Below, piece after piece: positions 45,004 through 56,418 of a stretch of DNA of 64,000 nucleotides. The translations under genes and the position numbers were made by a program. The first letter of the stretch is position 1; each line of letters begins with the position of its first letter. The notes under the pieces were generated by a model. That model saw only the letters and a list, made by a program, of their open reading frames with translations. It made no database searches and had not been told where the DNA came from. The DNA comes from Inhella inkyongensis (lineage in GTDB: Bacteria; Pseudomonadota; Gammaproteobacteria; Burkholderiales; Burkholderiaceae_C), in contig NZ_CP040709.1 in NCBI RefSeq assembly GCF_005952805.1, positions 1,798,001 through 1,862,000 on the forward strand. The letters are read 5' to 3'.

Positions 45004-45798
45004 ATGTGGGTTCATCCGCAGTTCGACCCTGTGGCCCTGCGCCTGGGGCCTTTGGCCATCCATTGGTATGGCCTGATGTATTTGCTGGCCTTCGGGATGT
45101 TCTTCTTCCTGATGCGCCGCCGCATGGCCACGCCGGCGGGTTCAGGCTGGGCGCCGACGCAGCTCGATGACTTGTTGTTCTATGGCGTGCTGGGCGTGGT
45201 GCTGGGCGGGCGTCTGGGCCAGGTGCTGTTCTATGAGCCGCTGTATTACCTGAATCACCCGCTGGAGATTCTGCAGGTTTGGAAGGGCGGCATGTCTTTC
45301 CACGGCGGCCTGCTGGGTGTGATCGTGGCCATGGCGCTCTATGCCCGGGCGCAGGGGCGGCATTTCCTGGATGTCACCGATTTCATCGCCCCGGGCGTGC
45401 CGACGGGATTGATGGTGGGCCGCATCGGCAACTTCATCAACGGCGAGTTGTGGGGTCGCGCCGCGCCGGCCGATCTGCCCTGGGCCATGGTGTTTCCGCA
45501 GGCCGGGGATTGGGTGGCGCGTCATCCTTCACAGATCTATCAGTCCCTCACCGAGGGCTTGCTGCTGTTCGTGCTGCTGGCCTGGTATGCCCGCCACCCG
45601 CGTGCGCGCGGCCGTGTCAGCGCCTTTTTCCTGATGGGCTATGGCGGCTTTCGCTTCTTCATGGAGTTCTTCCGCGAGCCCGATCACTTTGACTTCGGCC
45701 TGTCCTTCATCAGCCAAGGGCAGACCCTGTGCCTCTTGATGGTGGCGGCCGGCGCCTGGCTGTGGTGGCGCGCTCCGGCTCGGGAGGCGGTGCGATGA
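45004..45798 (+). CDS. lgt: Prolipoprotein diacylglyceryl transferase
   Basis: A 264-residue inner-membrane enzyme with about seven helices that attaches diacylglycerol to the lipobox cysteine, the first step of lipoprotein maturation. The signature [14 protein letters not shown] is present, as are [14 protein letters not shown] and the [12 protein letters not shown] segment with conserved His. The start MWVHPQFDP is typical; a start 21 bases earlier is unlikely. The stop overlaps dnaQ (ATGA). Confidence 0.96.
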   Translation: MWVHPQFDPVALRLGPLAIHWYGLMYLLAFGMFFFLMRRRMATPAGSGWAPTQLDDLLFYGVLGVVLGGRLGQVLFYEPLYYLNHPLEILQVWKGGMSFHGGLLGVIVAMALYARAQGRHFLDVTDFIAPGVPTGLMVGRIGNFINGELWGRAAPADLPWAMVFPQAGDWVARHPSQIYQSLTEGLLLFVLLAWYARHPRARGRVSAFFLMGYGGFRFFMEFFREPDHFDFGLSFISQGQTLCLLMVAAGAWLWWRAPAREAVR

Positions 45799-46523
45799 GG
45801 CAGATCTTTTTCGATACCGAAACCACGGGCCTGGAAGCCGAAGGGGGCGATCGACTGGTCGAGATTGGTTGCGTTGAGATGATCAACCGGCAACTCACCG
45901 GTCGCAATTTGCATCTCTACATCAACCCTGAGCGCGACATGCCCGAAGAGGCCTTTCGCGTCCATGGTCTGTCGGCCCAGTTCTTGGCTGACAAGCCCAA
46001 GTTCGCCGAGGTCGCCGAGGAGGTGATGAACTTCCTGGCCGGCGCCCAGGTGGTGATTCACAACGCGGCGTTCGACATCGGTTTCATGAACGCTGAGCTC
46101 AAGCGCCTGCGCCGGCCCCTGATGGCCGATGTGGTGGCCAGCGTGCTGGATACCTGGCAGTTGGCCAAGGAGTTGTTCCCGGGGAAGGCCAATTCGCTCA
46201 ATGCCCTGTGTCGCCGCCTGGAAGTGGACAACAGCGGCCGCACCTTCCACGGCGCCTTGCTGGATGCTGAGTTGTTGGCCGAGGTCTATGTCCGCCTGAC
46301 GCGCGGCCAGCACAGCCTGCTCGGCGCAGAAGGGGGCGAAGCCGCGCAATCCAGCGAAGAACCCTTGGCGCCTTTTGATTTTTCTGCGCTCGCATTGCCG
46401 CGGGTGGCGCCCACCGAAGCTGAGATCGCCGCCCATGAAGTGACCCTTAAGGCACTCGACAAAGAGAGCGGTGGCAAGACAATTTGGCGTGCAGCTCAGG
46501 AAGCTGCAAAAACCATGGCATAA
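45795..46523 (+). CDS. dnaQ: DNA polymerase III subunit epsilon (3'-5' proofreading exonuclease)
   Basis: A 242-residue DEDDh exonuclease. Exo I is [10 protein letters not shown], Exo II is [11 protein letters not shown] and Exo III is [15 protein letters not shown]. The C-terminal tail after about residue 185 is low-complexity and would contact the polymerase subunit. The start overlaps lgt by four bases; a frame beginning earlier lies within lgt. It is followed directly by two tRNA-Val genes on the same strand. Confidence 0.96.
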   Translation: MRQIFFDTETTGLEAEGGDRLVEIGCVEMINRQLTGRNLHLYINPERDMPEEAFRVHGLSAQFLADKPKFAEVAEEVMNFLAGAQVVIHNAAFDIGFMNAELKRLRRPLMADVVASVLDTWQLAKELFPGKANSLNALCRRLEVDNSGRTFHGALLDAELLAEVYVRLTRGQHSLLGAEGGEAAQSSEEPLAPFDFSALALPRVAPTEAEIAAHEVTLKALDKESGGKTIWRAAQEAAKTMA

Positions 46524-46580
46524 TCTTTTGCTTTCCCGGAGACGGCGAAGTTCACGGACTTCGGCGGCAGCAGTTTTCTG

Positions 46581-46655
46581 GGGCGGTTAGCTCAGCGGTA
46601 GAGCACTGCCTTCACACGGCAGGGGTCGCAGGTTCGAACCCTGCACCGCCCACCA
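46581..46655 (+). tRNA. tRNA-Val (anticodon CAC), copy 1
   Basis: 75 bases with encoded CCA. Acceptor stem GGGCGGT/ACCGCCC, D stem GCTC/GAGC, anticodon stem CTGCC/GGCAG with loop TTCACAC, T arm GCAGG-TTCGAAC-CCTGC. It decodes GUG. It lies 57 bases after dnaQ and is probably expressed with copy 2. Confidence 0.97.
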
Positions 46656-46696
46656 GGTTTTCCTGGTACCCAGAAAACACAATGCCATCAGATTCC

Positions 46697-46771
46697 GGGC
46701 GGTTAGCTCAGCGGTAGAGCACTGCCTTCACACGGCAGGGGTCGCAGGTTCGAACCCTGCACCGCCCACCA
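46697..46771 (+). tRNA. tRNA-Val (anticodon CAC), copy 2
   Basis: Identical to copy 1, starting 116 bases after its start. The 41-base spacer contains a small hairpin (GTTTTCCTGG with CCAGAAAAC) that may guide processing. A terminator follows immediately. Confidence 0.97.
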
Positions 46772-46777
46772 AGACAG

Positions 46778-46810
46778 ACCCCGCAGCGTTCAGCTGGCGG
46801 GGTTTTGTTT
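46778..46810 (+). terminator. Terminator after the tRNA-Val pair
   Basis: ACCCCGC (46778-46784) pairs with GCGGGGT (46797-46803) with a further internal AGC/GCT stem, followed by a T-rich run. It overlaps the last codons of the convergent bpt gene. Confidence 0.85.
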
Positions 46811-47533
46811 TTTCGGCCGGGCATCCTGCCATTGGCCGTCCACCAGGACCTGGTGTGGATCAAAGCGGGCCTTGTAGGCCATCTTGGGGCTCTGCTCAAT
46901 CCAATAGCCCAGATAGAGATGGGCCAGCTTGAGCTGGCGCGCTTGTTCGATCTGCCACAGCACGTTGTAGGTGCCGTAGCTGCAGCCCTCATCGGGCGCA
47001 TAAAAGGTGTAGACCGCGGATAGCCCGTCGCTCAGCATGTCCAGGATGGACACCATCTTGAGCACACCCTCGTCGCGGAATTCAATCAGGCGGGAATTGA
47101 CCCGGCTTTGCAGCAGGAACTGGGTGTATTGATCGACGCTGTCGTGATCCATGCCGCCACCGCTGTGGCGGGCGGCCTGGTAGCGCAGGTAGAGCGCGTA
47201 GTGTTCGGCGCTATAGCCCAGGCGCATCACGCGCGCTTGCAAATCGCTGTGCTGGGCCCAGGCCCTGCGTTGGCTGCGATTGGGGGTGAAGCGCGCGACG
47301 GGGATGCGCAGTGGCACGCAGGCTTGGCAGTTGCCGCACTGGGGGCGATAGGTGAACAGCCCTGAGCGCCGGAAGCCCTGGCTCACCAGCTGGGAGTACG
47401 CGTCCGCATGGATCAGATGACCCGGCGTGGCCACCAGCGAGCGCGCCTGCTGGCCGCTCAGATAGCTGCAGGCATAGGGGGCGGTGGCATAGAACTGCAC
47501 CTGGGTGAAGGGCAGATCTTTAAGTTGGGTCAC
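46790..47533 (-). CDS. bpt: Aspartate/glutamate leucyltransferase (Bpt)
   Basis: A 247-residue N-degron enzyme that adds leucine to proteins with N-terminal Asp or Glu. [14 protein letters not shown], the cysteine pair region [18 protein letters not shown] and the C-terminal [19 protein letters not shown] match the ATE/Bpt family. Its start overlaps the aat stop by four bases, so the two N-end-rule transferases form an operon. Its final codons lie in the terminator of the convergent tRNA genes. Confidence 0.94.
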   Translation of the reverse strand: MTQLKDLPFTQVQFYATAPYACSYLSGQQARSLVATPGHLIHADAYSQLVSQGFRRSGLFTYRPQCGNCQACVPLRIPVARFTPNRSQRRAWAQHSDLQARVMRLGYSAEHYALYLRYQAARHSGGGMDHDSVDQYTQFLLQSRVNSRLIEFRDEGVLKMVSILDMLSDGLSAVYTFYAPDEGCSYGTYNVLWQIEQARQLKLAHLYLGYWIEQSPKMAYKARFDPHQVLVDGQWQDARPKKQNPAS

Positions 47534-48267
47534 GGGCCGAGTAGGTGGGTCCAGGCCTGGGAATCATAGGTCCAGGGCGGCGGGGCTTCGGTGTCCACGG
47601 TCTGGCGCAAATGCTGCAGAAATTCCGTCAGACCGACTTCGGCCGCGCCCAGGGAGGCCAGATGGCGGGTGTTTTGTTGGCAGTCGATCCAGGGGATGCT
47701 GTCGCGTCGGCACAGGGCGATCAGATGGCACAGGGCCAGCTTGGAGGCGTCTTTTTGCCGCGCAAACATCGACTCGCCAAAAAACATCCGGCCCAGGCGC
47801 AGGCCGTAGAGCCCGCCCACCAGCTGGCCCTGATGCCAAGTCTCGAAGGACTGCACCACGCCCCGGCGTGCCAGTTCGATATAAGCGTCCTGCATCTCGG
47901 GCAGGATCCAGGTGCCGGCTTGCCCCGCCCGTGCAGTTTCTGCGCAGGCGCGAATGACGGCCGCCGGATCGTGATTGACGCGCAGTTCGTGGTCCGGGCT
48001 GCGCAGCGTCTTCTTGAGCGTCTTGCGCAGCGAGGGATGGAGCTTGAAGTCGGCCGTCTTGAGCACCATGCGGGGCTGCAGACACCACCACAAAATGGGT
48101 TGGCCCGGGCCGTACCAAGGGAAGACACCGTGGCGGTAAGCCTCGATCAAGCGCTCGGCACGCAGGTCGCCGCCAACGGCGAGCAGCCCCGGGGCTTCGC
48201 TCTCGGGCCCCAGGGCCTCGCGCGGGTCGGGGAAGGCCAGGCTGTTGGGGTGTAGACGCACAATCAC
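47530..48267 (-). CDS. aat: Leucyl/phenylalanyl-tRNA--protein transferase
   Basis: A 245-residue enzyme that adds Leu or Phe to proteins with N-terminal Lys or Arg, marking them for ClpS/Clp[51 protein letters not shown] and [17 protein letters not shown] are diagnostic. The start is GTG at 48267. It is first in the aat-bpt operon and only 31 bases from the divergent ArsC-like gene. Confidence 0.95.
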   Translation of the reverse strand: MIVRLHPNSLAFPDPREALGPESEAPGLLAVGGDLRAERLIEAYRHGVFPWYGPGQPILWWCLQPRMVLKTADFKLHPSLRKTLKKTLRSPDHELRVNHDPAAVIRACAETARAGQAGTWILPEMQDAYIELARRGVVQSFETWHQGQLVGGLYGLRLGRMFFGESMFARQKDASKLALCHLIALCRRDSIPWIDCQQNTRHLASLGAAEVGLTEFLQHLRQTVDTEAPPPWTYDSQAWTHLLGP

Positions 48268-48298
48268 GCCCGCATTGTTTCCTTGGGCGACTCCCTTT

Positions 48299-48652
48299 AT
48301 GCGGCTTTACGGCATTTCCAATTGCGACACGGTGAAAAAGGCGCGTGCCTGGCTGGCTCAGGCCGGCGTTGCCCATGAGTTCATCGATTTCAAGAAGCAG
48401 GCTCCCGGCGTGCAACAGCTCAAGGCCTGGGCGGCACAGAGTGGCTGGGAGTTGCTGCTCAACCGTGCCGGCACCACCTGGCGCAAGTTGGACGCGGCGA
48501 CCCAAGGCTTGGCCAGCGACGAGGCCGGCGCCCTGGCCCTGATGGCCACGCACCCCAGCCTCATCAAGCGGCCGGTGGTTGAATGGGAGGACGGGCGCTT
48601 GAGCGTCGGATTCAAGCCCGAGCAGTTTCAGGCCTTGGTGGAGGGCCGCTGA
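48299..48652 (+). CDS. ArsC/Spx family protein (YffB-like)
   Basis: A 117-residue thioredoxin-fold protein: MRLYGISNCDTVKKARAWL with the N-terminal Cys9 in a C-x-x-x pattern (no second cysteine, unlike Spx CxxC), FIDFKKQ and SLIKRPVVEW. Such ArsC-like proteins often prefer glutathione; arsenate reduction is not established. Its stop shares one base with the riboflavin synthase start (TGATG). A longer frame from 48245 runs into aat and is rejected. Confidence 0.88.
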   Translation: MRLYGISNCDTVKKARAWLAQAGVAHEFIDFKKQAPGVQQLKAWAAQSGWELLLNRAGTTWRKLDAATQGLASDEAGALALMATHPSLIKRPVVEWEDGRLSVGFKPEQFQALVEGR

Positions 48653-49380
48653 TGTTCACCGGCATCGTGCAAGGCGTGGCCACGGTCGAGGCGATAGAAG
48701 CGCGCGCAGGCTTGCACAGCTTGACGCTGAAGCTGCCGGCCGATTTCGACGCGGATTTGGCCATCGGTGCCAGTGTGGCTTGCGATGGCGTCTGTTTGAG
48801 CGTCACCGAGCGGCCGGCGCCGAATCGCGCCTGCTTTGACGTGATGGGCCAGACCTTGGCACTCACGACGCTGGGTCAGCTGCGAGTCGGTAGTGCTCTG
48901 AATGTGGAACGAGCGGCCCGCGATGGGGCGGAAATCGGCGGCCATCCGCTGTCGGGTCATGTTGATGCCCGCGCCCACATCAGCCAGATTCGTCGCCCGG
49001 AAAACAACCATGTGCTGCGCATCGGGGTTGACTCGCCGTGGATGCGCTACGTCTTTGCCAAAGGCTATATCGGGGTCAATGGCTGTAGCCTGACCGTGGC
49101 CGAGGCCGAGCGCCAGGCGGATGGATCGGGCTGGTTCGAGGTCTGGCTGATCCCCGAGACTCTGCGCATGACCACCTTTGGTGACAAGGCGGTGGGTGAT
49201 GCCCTGCATCTGGAGATTGACCGTGGCACCCAGGTCGTGGTGGACACGGTGCGCGAGGCGGTGGACGCCAAGCTGGCGCCCTTCATGGGCCTGCTGGAGC
49301 AGTTGGCGCGCGAGCGCGGCTTGGCGGGCGCAACCGATCTCCTAGGGGATAGCGCGGAGGGCGCTGGCCGGCTGCGCTGA
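48652..49380 (+). CDS. ribC: Riboflavin synthase, alpha subunit
   Basis: A 242-residue enzyme combining two lumazine molecules to form riboflavin. It has two lumazine-binding repeats: MFTGIVQGVATVEAI through the CDGVCLSV motif, and a second with GYIGVNGCSLTVAEAE. It stands apart from other riboflavin genes and no FMN riboswitch is seen upstream. TGATG overlap with the ArsC-like gene suggests cotranscription. Confidence 0.93.
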   Translation: MFTGIVQGVATVEAIEARAGLHSLTLKLPADFDADLAIGASVACDGVCLSVTERPAPNRACFDVMGQTLALTTLGQLRVGSALNVERAARDGAEIGGHPLSGHVDARAHISQIRRPENNHVLRIGVDSPWMRYVFAKGYIGVNGCSLTVAEAERQADGSGWFEVWLIPETLRMTTFGDKAVGDALHLEIDRGTQVVVDTVREAVDAKLAPFMGLLEQLARERGLAGATDLLGDSAEGAGRLR

Positions 49381-49412
49381 CCTATGCTGGCCCTCAGCTT
49401 ATGGGGGCTGCC

Positions 49413-50270
49413 ATGTTGCGTCGCTTGGGTCTGGCTTGCTTGGGGCTTGTGGGACTCTCGCTCCTTTCGGAAGCGCAGGCCCAGTCCAGCGCTCCTGCTC
49501 CGGGACTGACGCTGGGGGTGTTGAATCAGCGCAGCCCGCAACTGACCGCCAGTTTCTGGAACCCCATCTTGGTGGAGTTGGGGCGCCGCATCGGCCGGCC
49601 GGTGGAGCTCCGCATGGCCAAGACGGCGCCCGAGACCACGGCCGCCACGGTGGCTGGTGAGTACGACCTGGCCTATACCAACCACTTGTTCACGCCCGAG
49701 CGTGTCCGCTTGGGATGGCGGGTATTTGCGCGCTTGGCCGGCGAGCCCATCACGGGCGAGTTCGTGGTGCTGCAGGATTCCCCCATCAAGAGCCTGAGCG
49801 AACTGGCGGGCCAGGCCGTGGCCTTCCCGTCGGCCGAGGCTTTTGTGGGCTATGCCGTGCCGATGGAGGCGCTGCGACGCGCCGGGGTCGAGGTCAAGCC
49901 CAGTTTTGCCGGCAATCAGGAGGGCGCGATGGGGCAGCTGCGCGCCAAGGCCGTGGTGGCAGCCGGCGTCAATACCAAGGTGATGGCGGCCTTTGCCGCG
50001 CGCGAGGGCCTGGCCTATCGGGTGTTGTGGCGTTCGGAGCCCTACCTGGACATTCCCTTGATGGCGCATCCTCGGGTGTCGGCGCAGACTTTGGCGCAGT
50101 TGCAATCCGCCTTGCTCGGTTTGGATCAGGATGAGGCCGGGCGCGCCGCCCTGGCCGCAGCGGCGGCGGCCTTGAAGCTGGACAAGCCGGTGCGCTTCGT
50201 CGCCGCCACCGATGCCGAGTTCGAAAACGTGCGCCAGTTCCATCGCCAAGCTGCAGCCAAAGCCCCATGA
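49413..50270 (+). CDS. PhnD-like periplasmic substrate-binding protein
   Basis: A 285-residue exported binding protein: signal peptide GLACLGLVGLSLLSEAQAQ, then LTLGVLNQRSPQLTASFWNP, and SELAGQAVAFPSAEAFVGY in the second lobe, typical of phosphate/phosphonate (PhnD/SBP type 3) binding proteins. No ABC transporter genes follow. Instead its stop overlaps a hybrid sensor kinase (ATGA), so it likely acts as a ligand receptor for that kinase. An ATG 12 bases earlier is an alternative start. Confidence 0.88.
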   Translation: MLRRLGLACLGLVGLSLLSEAQAQSSAPAPGLTLGVLNQRSPQLTASFWNPILVELGRRIGRPVELRMAKTAPETTAATVAGEYDLAYTNHLFTPERVRLGWRVFARLAGEPITGEFVVLQDSPIKSLSELAGQAVAFPSAEAFVGYAVPMEALRRAGVEVKPSFAGNQEGAMGQLRAKAVVAAGVNTKVMAAFAAREGLAYRVLWRSEPYLDIPLMAHPRVSAQTLAQLQSALLGLDQDEAGRAALAAAAAALKLDKPVRFVAATDAEFENVRQFHRQAAAKAP

Positions 50271-52486
50271 GATTGCCTAACGCACCCCTCCATCCCGCCG
50301 CCTGGAGCTTGCGGCTGCGTTTGGTGGTTGCGAGTAGCCTGGCCCTGGCTCTCACCGGCGCCTTGCTGGTGGTGGCGTTGACCTGGCGCGGCGCCCTGAC
50401 GGCACGCGACGAGATGCAGGAGAGGCTGCACAGCCAGTTGCGCACCGTCGGATCCATGGTGTTGGATCAGGCCGTGGTGGGCGACTTCACGCTGATCCAG
50501 CGCATCCTGGATGAGCGGGTGCGCGATGACGACGTATTCAAACTGTGCTGGCGCGCGCCGCAGGGCATGGAACTGCAGGCGCAGCGCCCCCCCGAGGGTG
50601 AGGCTGTTCCTGCATTCTTCGTGGCGTGGTTGGGCCTGGACGATCTCTCAGATCGGCTGTCCTTGTCGGTGGGCGGCGTCAGCTATGGCAGCTTGGAGGT
50701 AAGGATCAGTGCCGCCACCGCTTACGAAAACCTGTGGGCAGGATTCGTCACCGGCTGGCAAATTCTGCTGCTCGCGTTGATCGTCAACGGCCTGGCCATT
50801 CATGGTCTGGTGGCAGTGGGGCTGCGGCCCCTGAAGGCGCTGAACGAGGCCACGCGCCGATTCGGCGAGGGCGAGCGCGAAGTGCGCCTGCCCGAGCAGG
50901 GGCCGGCCGAGTTGCAGGCCGCGCTGAGCAGCTTCAATCGCACCGCCGGTTTGGTGCAGCAGACCCTCAAGGATCTGGAGGACCAGCGCCGCGCCATTGG
51001 CAATGGCGCACTGGTGGTGGATCTGGCCCTCGACGGACGGCTGCTGGACGCCTCGCCGAGTTTCTTCGAACTGCTGGGCTATGCGCGCAGCGACCTGATC
51101 GGCCAGCCCTGCAGCCAGGTGCAGTGCCAGCCGCCTGATGCGGCGCAGCAGCAACTGCAGTTTGAAACCATGATGCGCCGCGGAGTGTGGCGCGATGACC
51201 TGGTGGTGCGCGCAGCCGATGGTCGGGAGCTGTGCCTGCACCATGCCATGACCCCGGTGCTGGGAGAGGACGGCCAGCCCGAGCGTTTCATCTGCATCGC
51301 CTTTGACGTGACCGAGCAGCGCCGCGCCGAAAGCCAACTGGCCCAGGCCAAGCTGGCGGCTGAGGCGGCCAGTCAGGCCAAGTCTCGCTTTCTTTCCACC
51401 ATGAGCCATGAGATCCGCACCCCGCTCAATGGCGTGCTGGGCATGGCCGAGCTGCTCAGCTACACCCCGCTGCTCAGTGACCAAAAGCGCTTTGTGCAGG
51501 GCATTCAGAGTGCCGGCAAGGCCCTGCATGAGCTGCTCAGCGACATCCTCGATCTGGCCCAGGTGGAGGAGGAGCGGCTGCAGCTGGAAGTCCTGCCATT
51601 TGAGCCGGCTCGTCTGATGGACGAGGTGGCCGTACTGTTCAGACCGCTGGCGCAGGCGCGTCGCAATCAGTTCGAGCTCGATGCTCAGGGGCTGGATTCT
51701 CTTTGGGTCGCAGGTGACGCCAGTCGTCTGCGCCAAGTGCTGAGCAATCTGCTGGGCAATGCCAATAAGTTCACCGAGGGTGGGGTGGTGCGCTTATCGG
51801 TGCGGGCCGTCACGGTCCAGGCCGAAAAGGTCGAGTTGCACATCGCCATCACCGACACCGGTGTGGGCATGTCGGCCGAGGCGTTGGGCAAGTTGTTCGA
51901 GCGCTTTGGCCAGGCCGAGGCCTCCACCCATCGCCGCTATGGCGGCAGTGGCCTGGGCCTGGTGATCTGCAAGCACATCGTCGAATTGATGGGCAGCCGC
52001 ATCGAGGTCAGCAGCCGCGAAGGGCAGGGCAGTTGCTTTGAATTCCGCCTCAATCTGGTGCGGCTGGAACCCGCAGCGGCACCGCAACCCGCTGCAGCCA
52101 GCATCAGTCCTGGCCTGCGGGTGCTGGTGGCCGAGGACAACCTCATCAATCAGAAGGTGGTCGCCCGGCTGCTGGAGCGCTTGCAGGCGACGGTGGTGCT
52201 GGTGGACGACGGTGCCCAGGCGCTGCGTGAGGTGCAGCAACAGTCCTTTGACCTGGTGCTGATGGATTGCCAGATGCCCGAGCTGGATGGCATCGAGGCC
52301 ACCCGGCGTATCCGTGCGCTGCCTGCGCCCTTTGTGCAGCCGCCCATCGTGGCGTTGACGGCGAACGCCTTTGCCGAAGACCGCCGGGCGTGCCTGGCCG
52401 CCGGCATGGATGACTTTCTCAGCAAACCCGTCAGTGGTGAACGGCTCGCTGAGCTGTTGGCCCGTTTGCCCACGCTGCGGCCATGA
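50267..52486 (+). CDS. Hybrid sensor histidine kinase (HAMP-PAS-HisKA-HATPase-REC)
   Basis: A 739-residue membrane kinase. TM1 is at about 18-40, a periplasmic domain of about 120 residues follows, TM2 is at about 160-182, HAMP to about 238 and PAS at about 245-360. The phospho-accepting His381 is in MSHEIRTPLN, with the ATPase motifs ITDTGVGMS and GGSGLGL. The receiver domain at about 625-739 has Asp667 in LMDCQMPELDG. No Hpt domain, so phosphate must pass to an Hpt elsewhere. Coupled to the binding protein just upstream, its likely sensor input. Confidence 0.94.
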   Translation: MRLPNAPLHPAAWSLRLRLVVASSLALALTGALLVVALTWRGALTARDEMQERLHSQLRTVGSMVLDQAVVGDFTLIQRILDERVRDDDVFKLCWRAPQGMELQAQRPPEGEAVPAFFVAWLGLDDLSDRLSLSVGGVSYGSLEVRISAATAYENLWAGFVTGWQILLLALIVNGLAIHGLVAVGLRPLKALNEATRRFGEGEREVRLPEQGPAELQAALSSFNRTAGLVQQTLKDLEDQRRAIGNGALVVDLALDGRLLDASPSFFELLGYARSDLIGQPCSQVQCQPPDAAQQQLQFETMMRRGVWRDDLVVRAADGRELCLHHAMTPVLGEDGQPERFICIAFDVTEQRRAESQLAQAKLAAEAASQAKSRFLSTMSHEIRTPLNGVLGMAELLSYTPLLSDQKRFVQGIQSAGKALHELLSDILDLAQVEEERLQLEVLPFEPARLMDEVAVLFRPLAQARRNQFELDAQGLDSLWVAGDASRLRQVLSNLLGNANKFTEGGVVRLSVRAVTVQAEKVELHIAITDTGVGMSAEALGKLFERFGQAEASTHRRYGGSGLGLVICKHIVELMGSRIEVSSREGQGSCFEFRLNLVRLEPAAAPQPAAASISPGLRVLVAEDNLINQKVVARLLERLQATVVLVDDGAQALREVQQQSFDLVLMDCQMPELDGIEATRRIRALPAPFVQPPIVALTANAFAEDRRACLAAGMDDFLSKPVSGERLAELLARLPTLRP

Positions 52487-52488
52487 AA

Positions 52489-52513
52489 AAGGGCGCCCCG
52501 CTGGGGCGCCCTT
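52489..52513. terminator. Bidirectional terminator between hybrid kinase and acnA
   Basis: An 11-bp stem (52489-52499 with 52503-52513) around GCT. On the minus strand it is followed by TTTTT, making it the acnA terminator. Confidence 0.92.
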
Positions 52514-52534
52514 GGCATGGTTTGCGGGTCCGGA

Positions 52535-55261
<2,727 letters not shown>

Positions 55262-55401
55262 GGTGTTGTCCTAGGAAAAAACGGCGGGCGCAACGTTACC
55301 GCGTTTATCCGGGGGTTCCGGCCTTGGGGCCTGTGCTTGTGGCAAAAACGCGAGATGGCAAGCCCGGTGTCAGCGCAGCGTCTGCTTATAGTCAAGTCGA
55401 C

Positions 55402-56418
55402 ATGCCCTTTGACGCCTCCCCCTCGGTCTGGATTTGGGTGCTTCTGACCGGCAGCGCTGTGCTGCTGGGCGTGATGCTGGGCTGCCGGTGGCTTGGCGGG
55501 ATGCGCAAAGGGCGGGTTCAGGCTGCTGCAGCGATGGCGGAGGCCCCCCCCTTGATTCCGTCCTTAGGGCCCTCCGACTGGGCCAGCCTTGCGCAAGGCT
55601 TGAGTCAAACGCGGGACGAAGCTGCCGCCTTGCAGTTCACGCTCAGCCATCTGGCGAGGCCCCTGGCGCTGGGCGCGGCGCTGGCCGCGTTGTGGGACCC
55701 ACCCACCCAACGCCTGCGGGCTGTGGCGCGTTGGGGCGGCGAGGGGGCCGAGCTGCCCGCCTCGGAGGCGCTGGCCCTGTTGCAGCAGTGCGCGCTCAGC
55801 GCCCGCCCTCAATGCTTGGATGAAGCATCGAGTGCCGGCCTGCGCATTCGTTCGGGCCTGGGCGCGATGGCGCCTCGCAGCTTGCTGCTGTGGCCAGTCC
55901 GCCAGGCCGGACAGGTGTTGGCGGTGCTGGAGCTGGCCAGCCTGCGCAAGCTGACACCAGCGGACCAGCAGGCGCTCAAGGACCTGGAGCCCTTGCTGGC
56001 CTTGGTGCTGCAATCACATGCCGCCGCGCTGAGGGCTGAGCCGGTTCAGGCCGGTCCGGCTGCGGCGGGGGCGGTTGACGCGGCCGCGTCAGACACCTCA
56101 GCCCTGATGTTGGTGCGCCAGGCACCGCTGCCCATGGCGCTGTATGCCGAGTCCGGCCGCGCCCTGGCGCTCTCCGCGGCCTGGGCTCAATGGCTGGGTC
56201 TGGCGCCTGATTTGGCGGCCAGCCGCAATCTGCTCAGCCTGTGGATGCGGCCCGAGAGTCAGGTTGAGTTGTTGCGCCAGCTGCACCAGCAGCCGCAGTT
56301 GCAGGGCTGGACGGTGGAACTGGCCCATGCCCAGGGTCATGCGCTGGCGGCTCGAATGAGTGCCTGCCGGGTCCAGGTGGCCGGCCAGTCGGCCCTGCTC
56401 TTGATGAGGGGAGGCTGA
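55402..56418 (+). CDS. Membrane-anchored GAF-PAS sensory protein
   Basis: A 338-residue protein with one N-terminal helix (VWIWVLLTGSAVLLGVMLG), a GAF-like domain at about 60-205 (FTLSHLARPLALGAALAALW; LLLWPVRQAGQVLAVLELA) and a PAS-like domain at about 230-335 (PMALYAESGRALALSAAWAQ). It has no kinase, cyclase or other output domain. The stop is immediately followed by the GTG of the next kinase gene, so it probably supplies a sensory input to that kinase. A start at 55324 is possible but less likely. Confidence 0.82.
   Translation: MPFDASPSVWIWVLLTGSAVLLGVMLGCRWLGGMRKGRVQAAAAMAEAPPLIPSLGPSDWASLAQGLSQTRDEAAALQFTLSHLARPLALGAALAALWDPPTQRLRAVARWGGEGAELPASEALALLQQCALSARPQCLDEASSAGLRIRSGLGAMAPRSLLLWPVRQAGQVLAVLELASLRKLTPADQQALKDLEPLLALVLQSHAAALRAEPVQAGPAAAGAVDAAASDTSALMLVRQAPLPMALYAESGRALALSAAWAQWLGLAPDLAASRNLLSLWMRPESQVELLRQLHQQPQLQGWTVELAHAQGHALAARMSACRVQVAGQSALLLMRGG

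Noticed and set aside
48268..48651. FMN riboswitch upstream of riboflavin synthase
   Set aside because: The gene starts one base into the preceding stop codon and the upstream DNA is fully coding.
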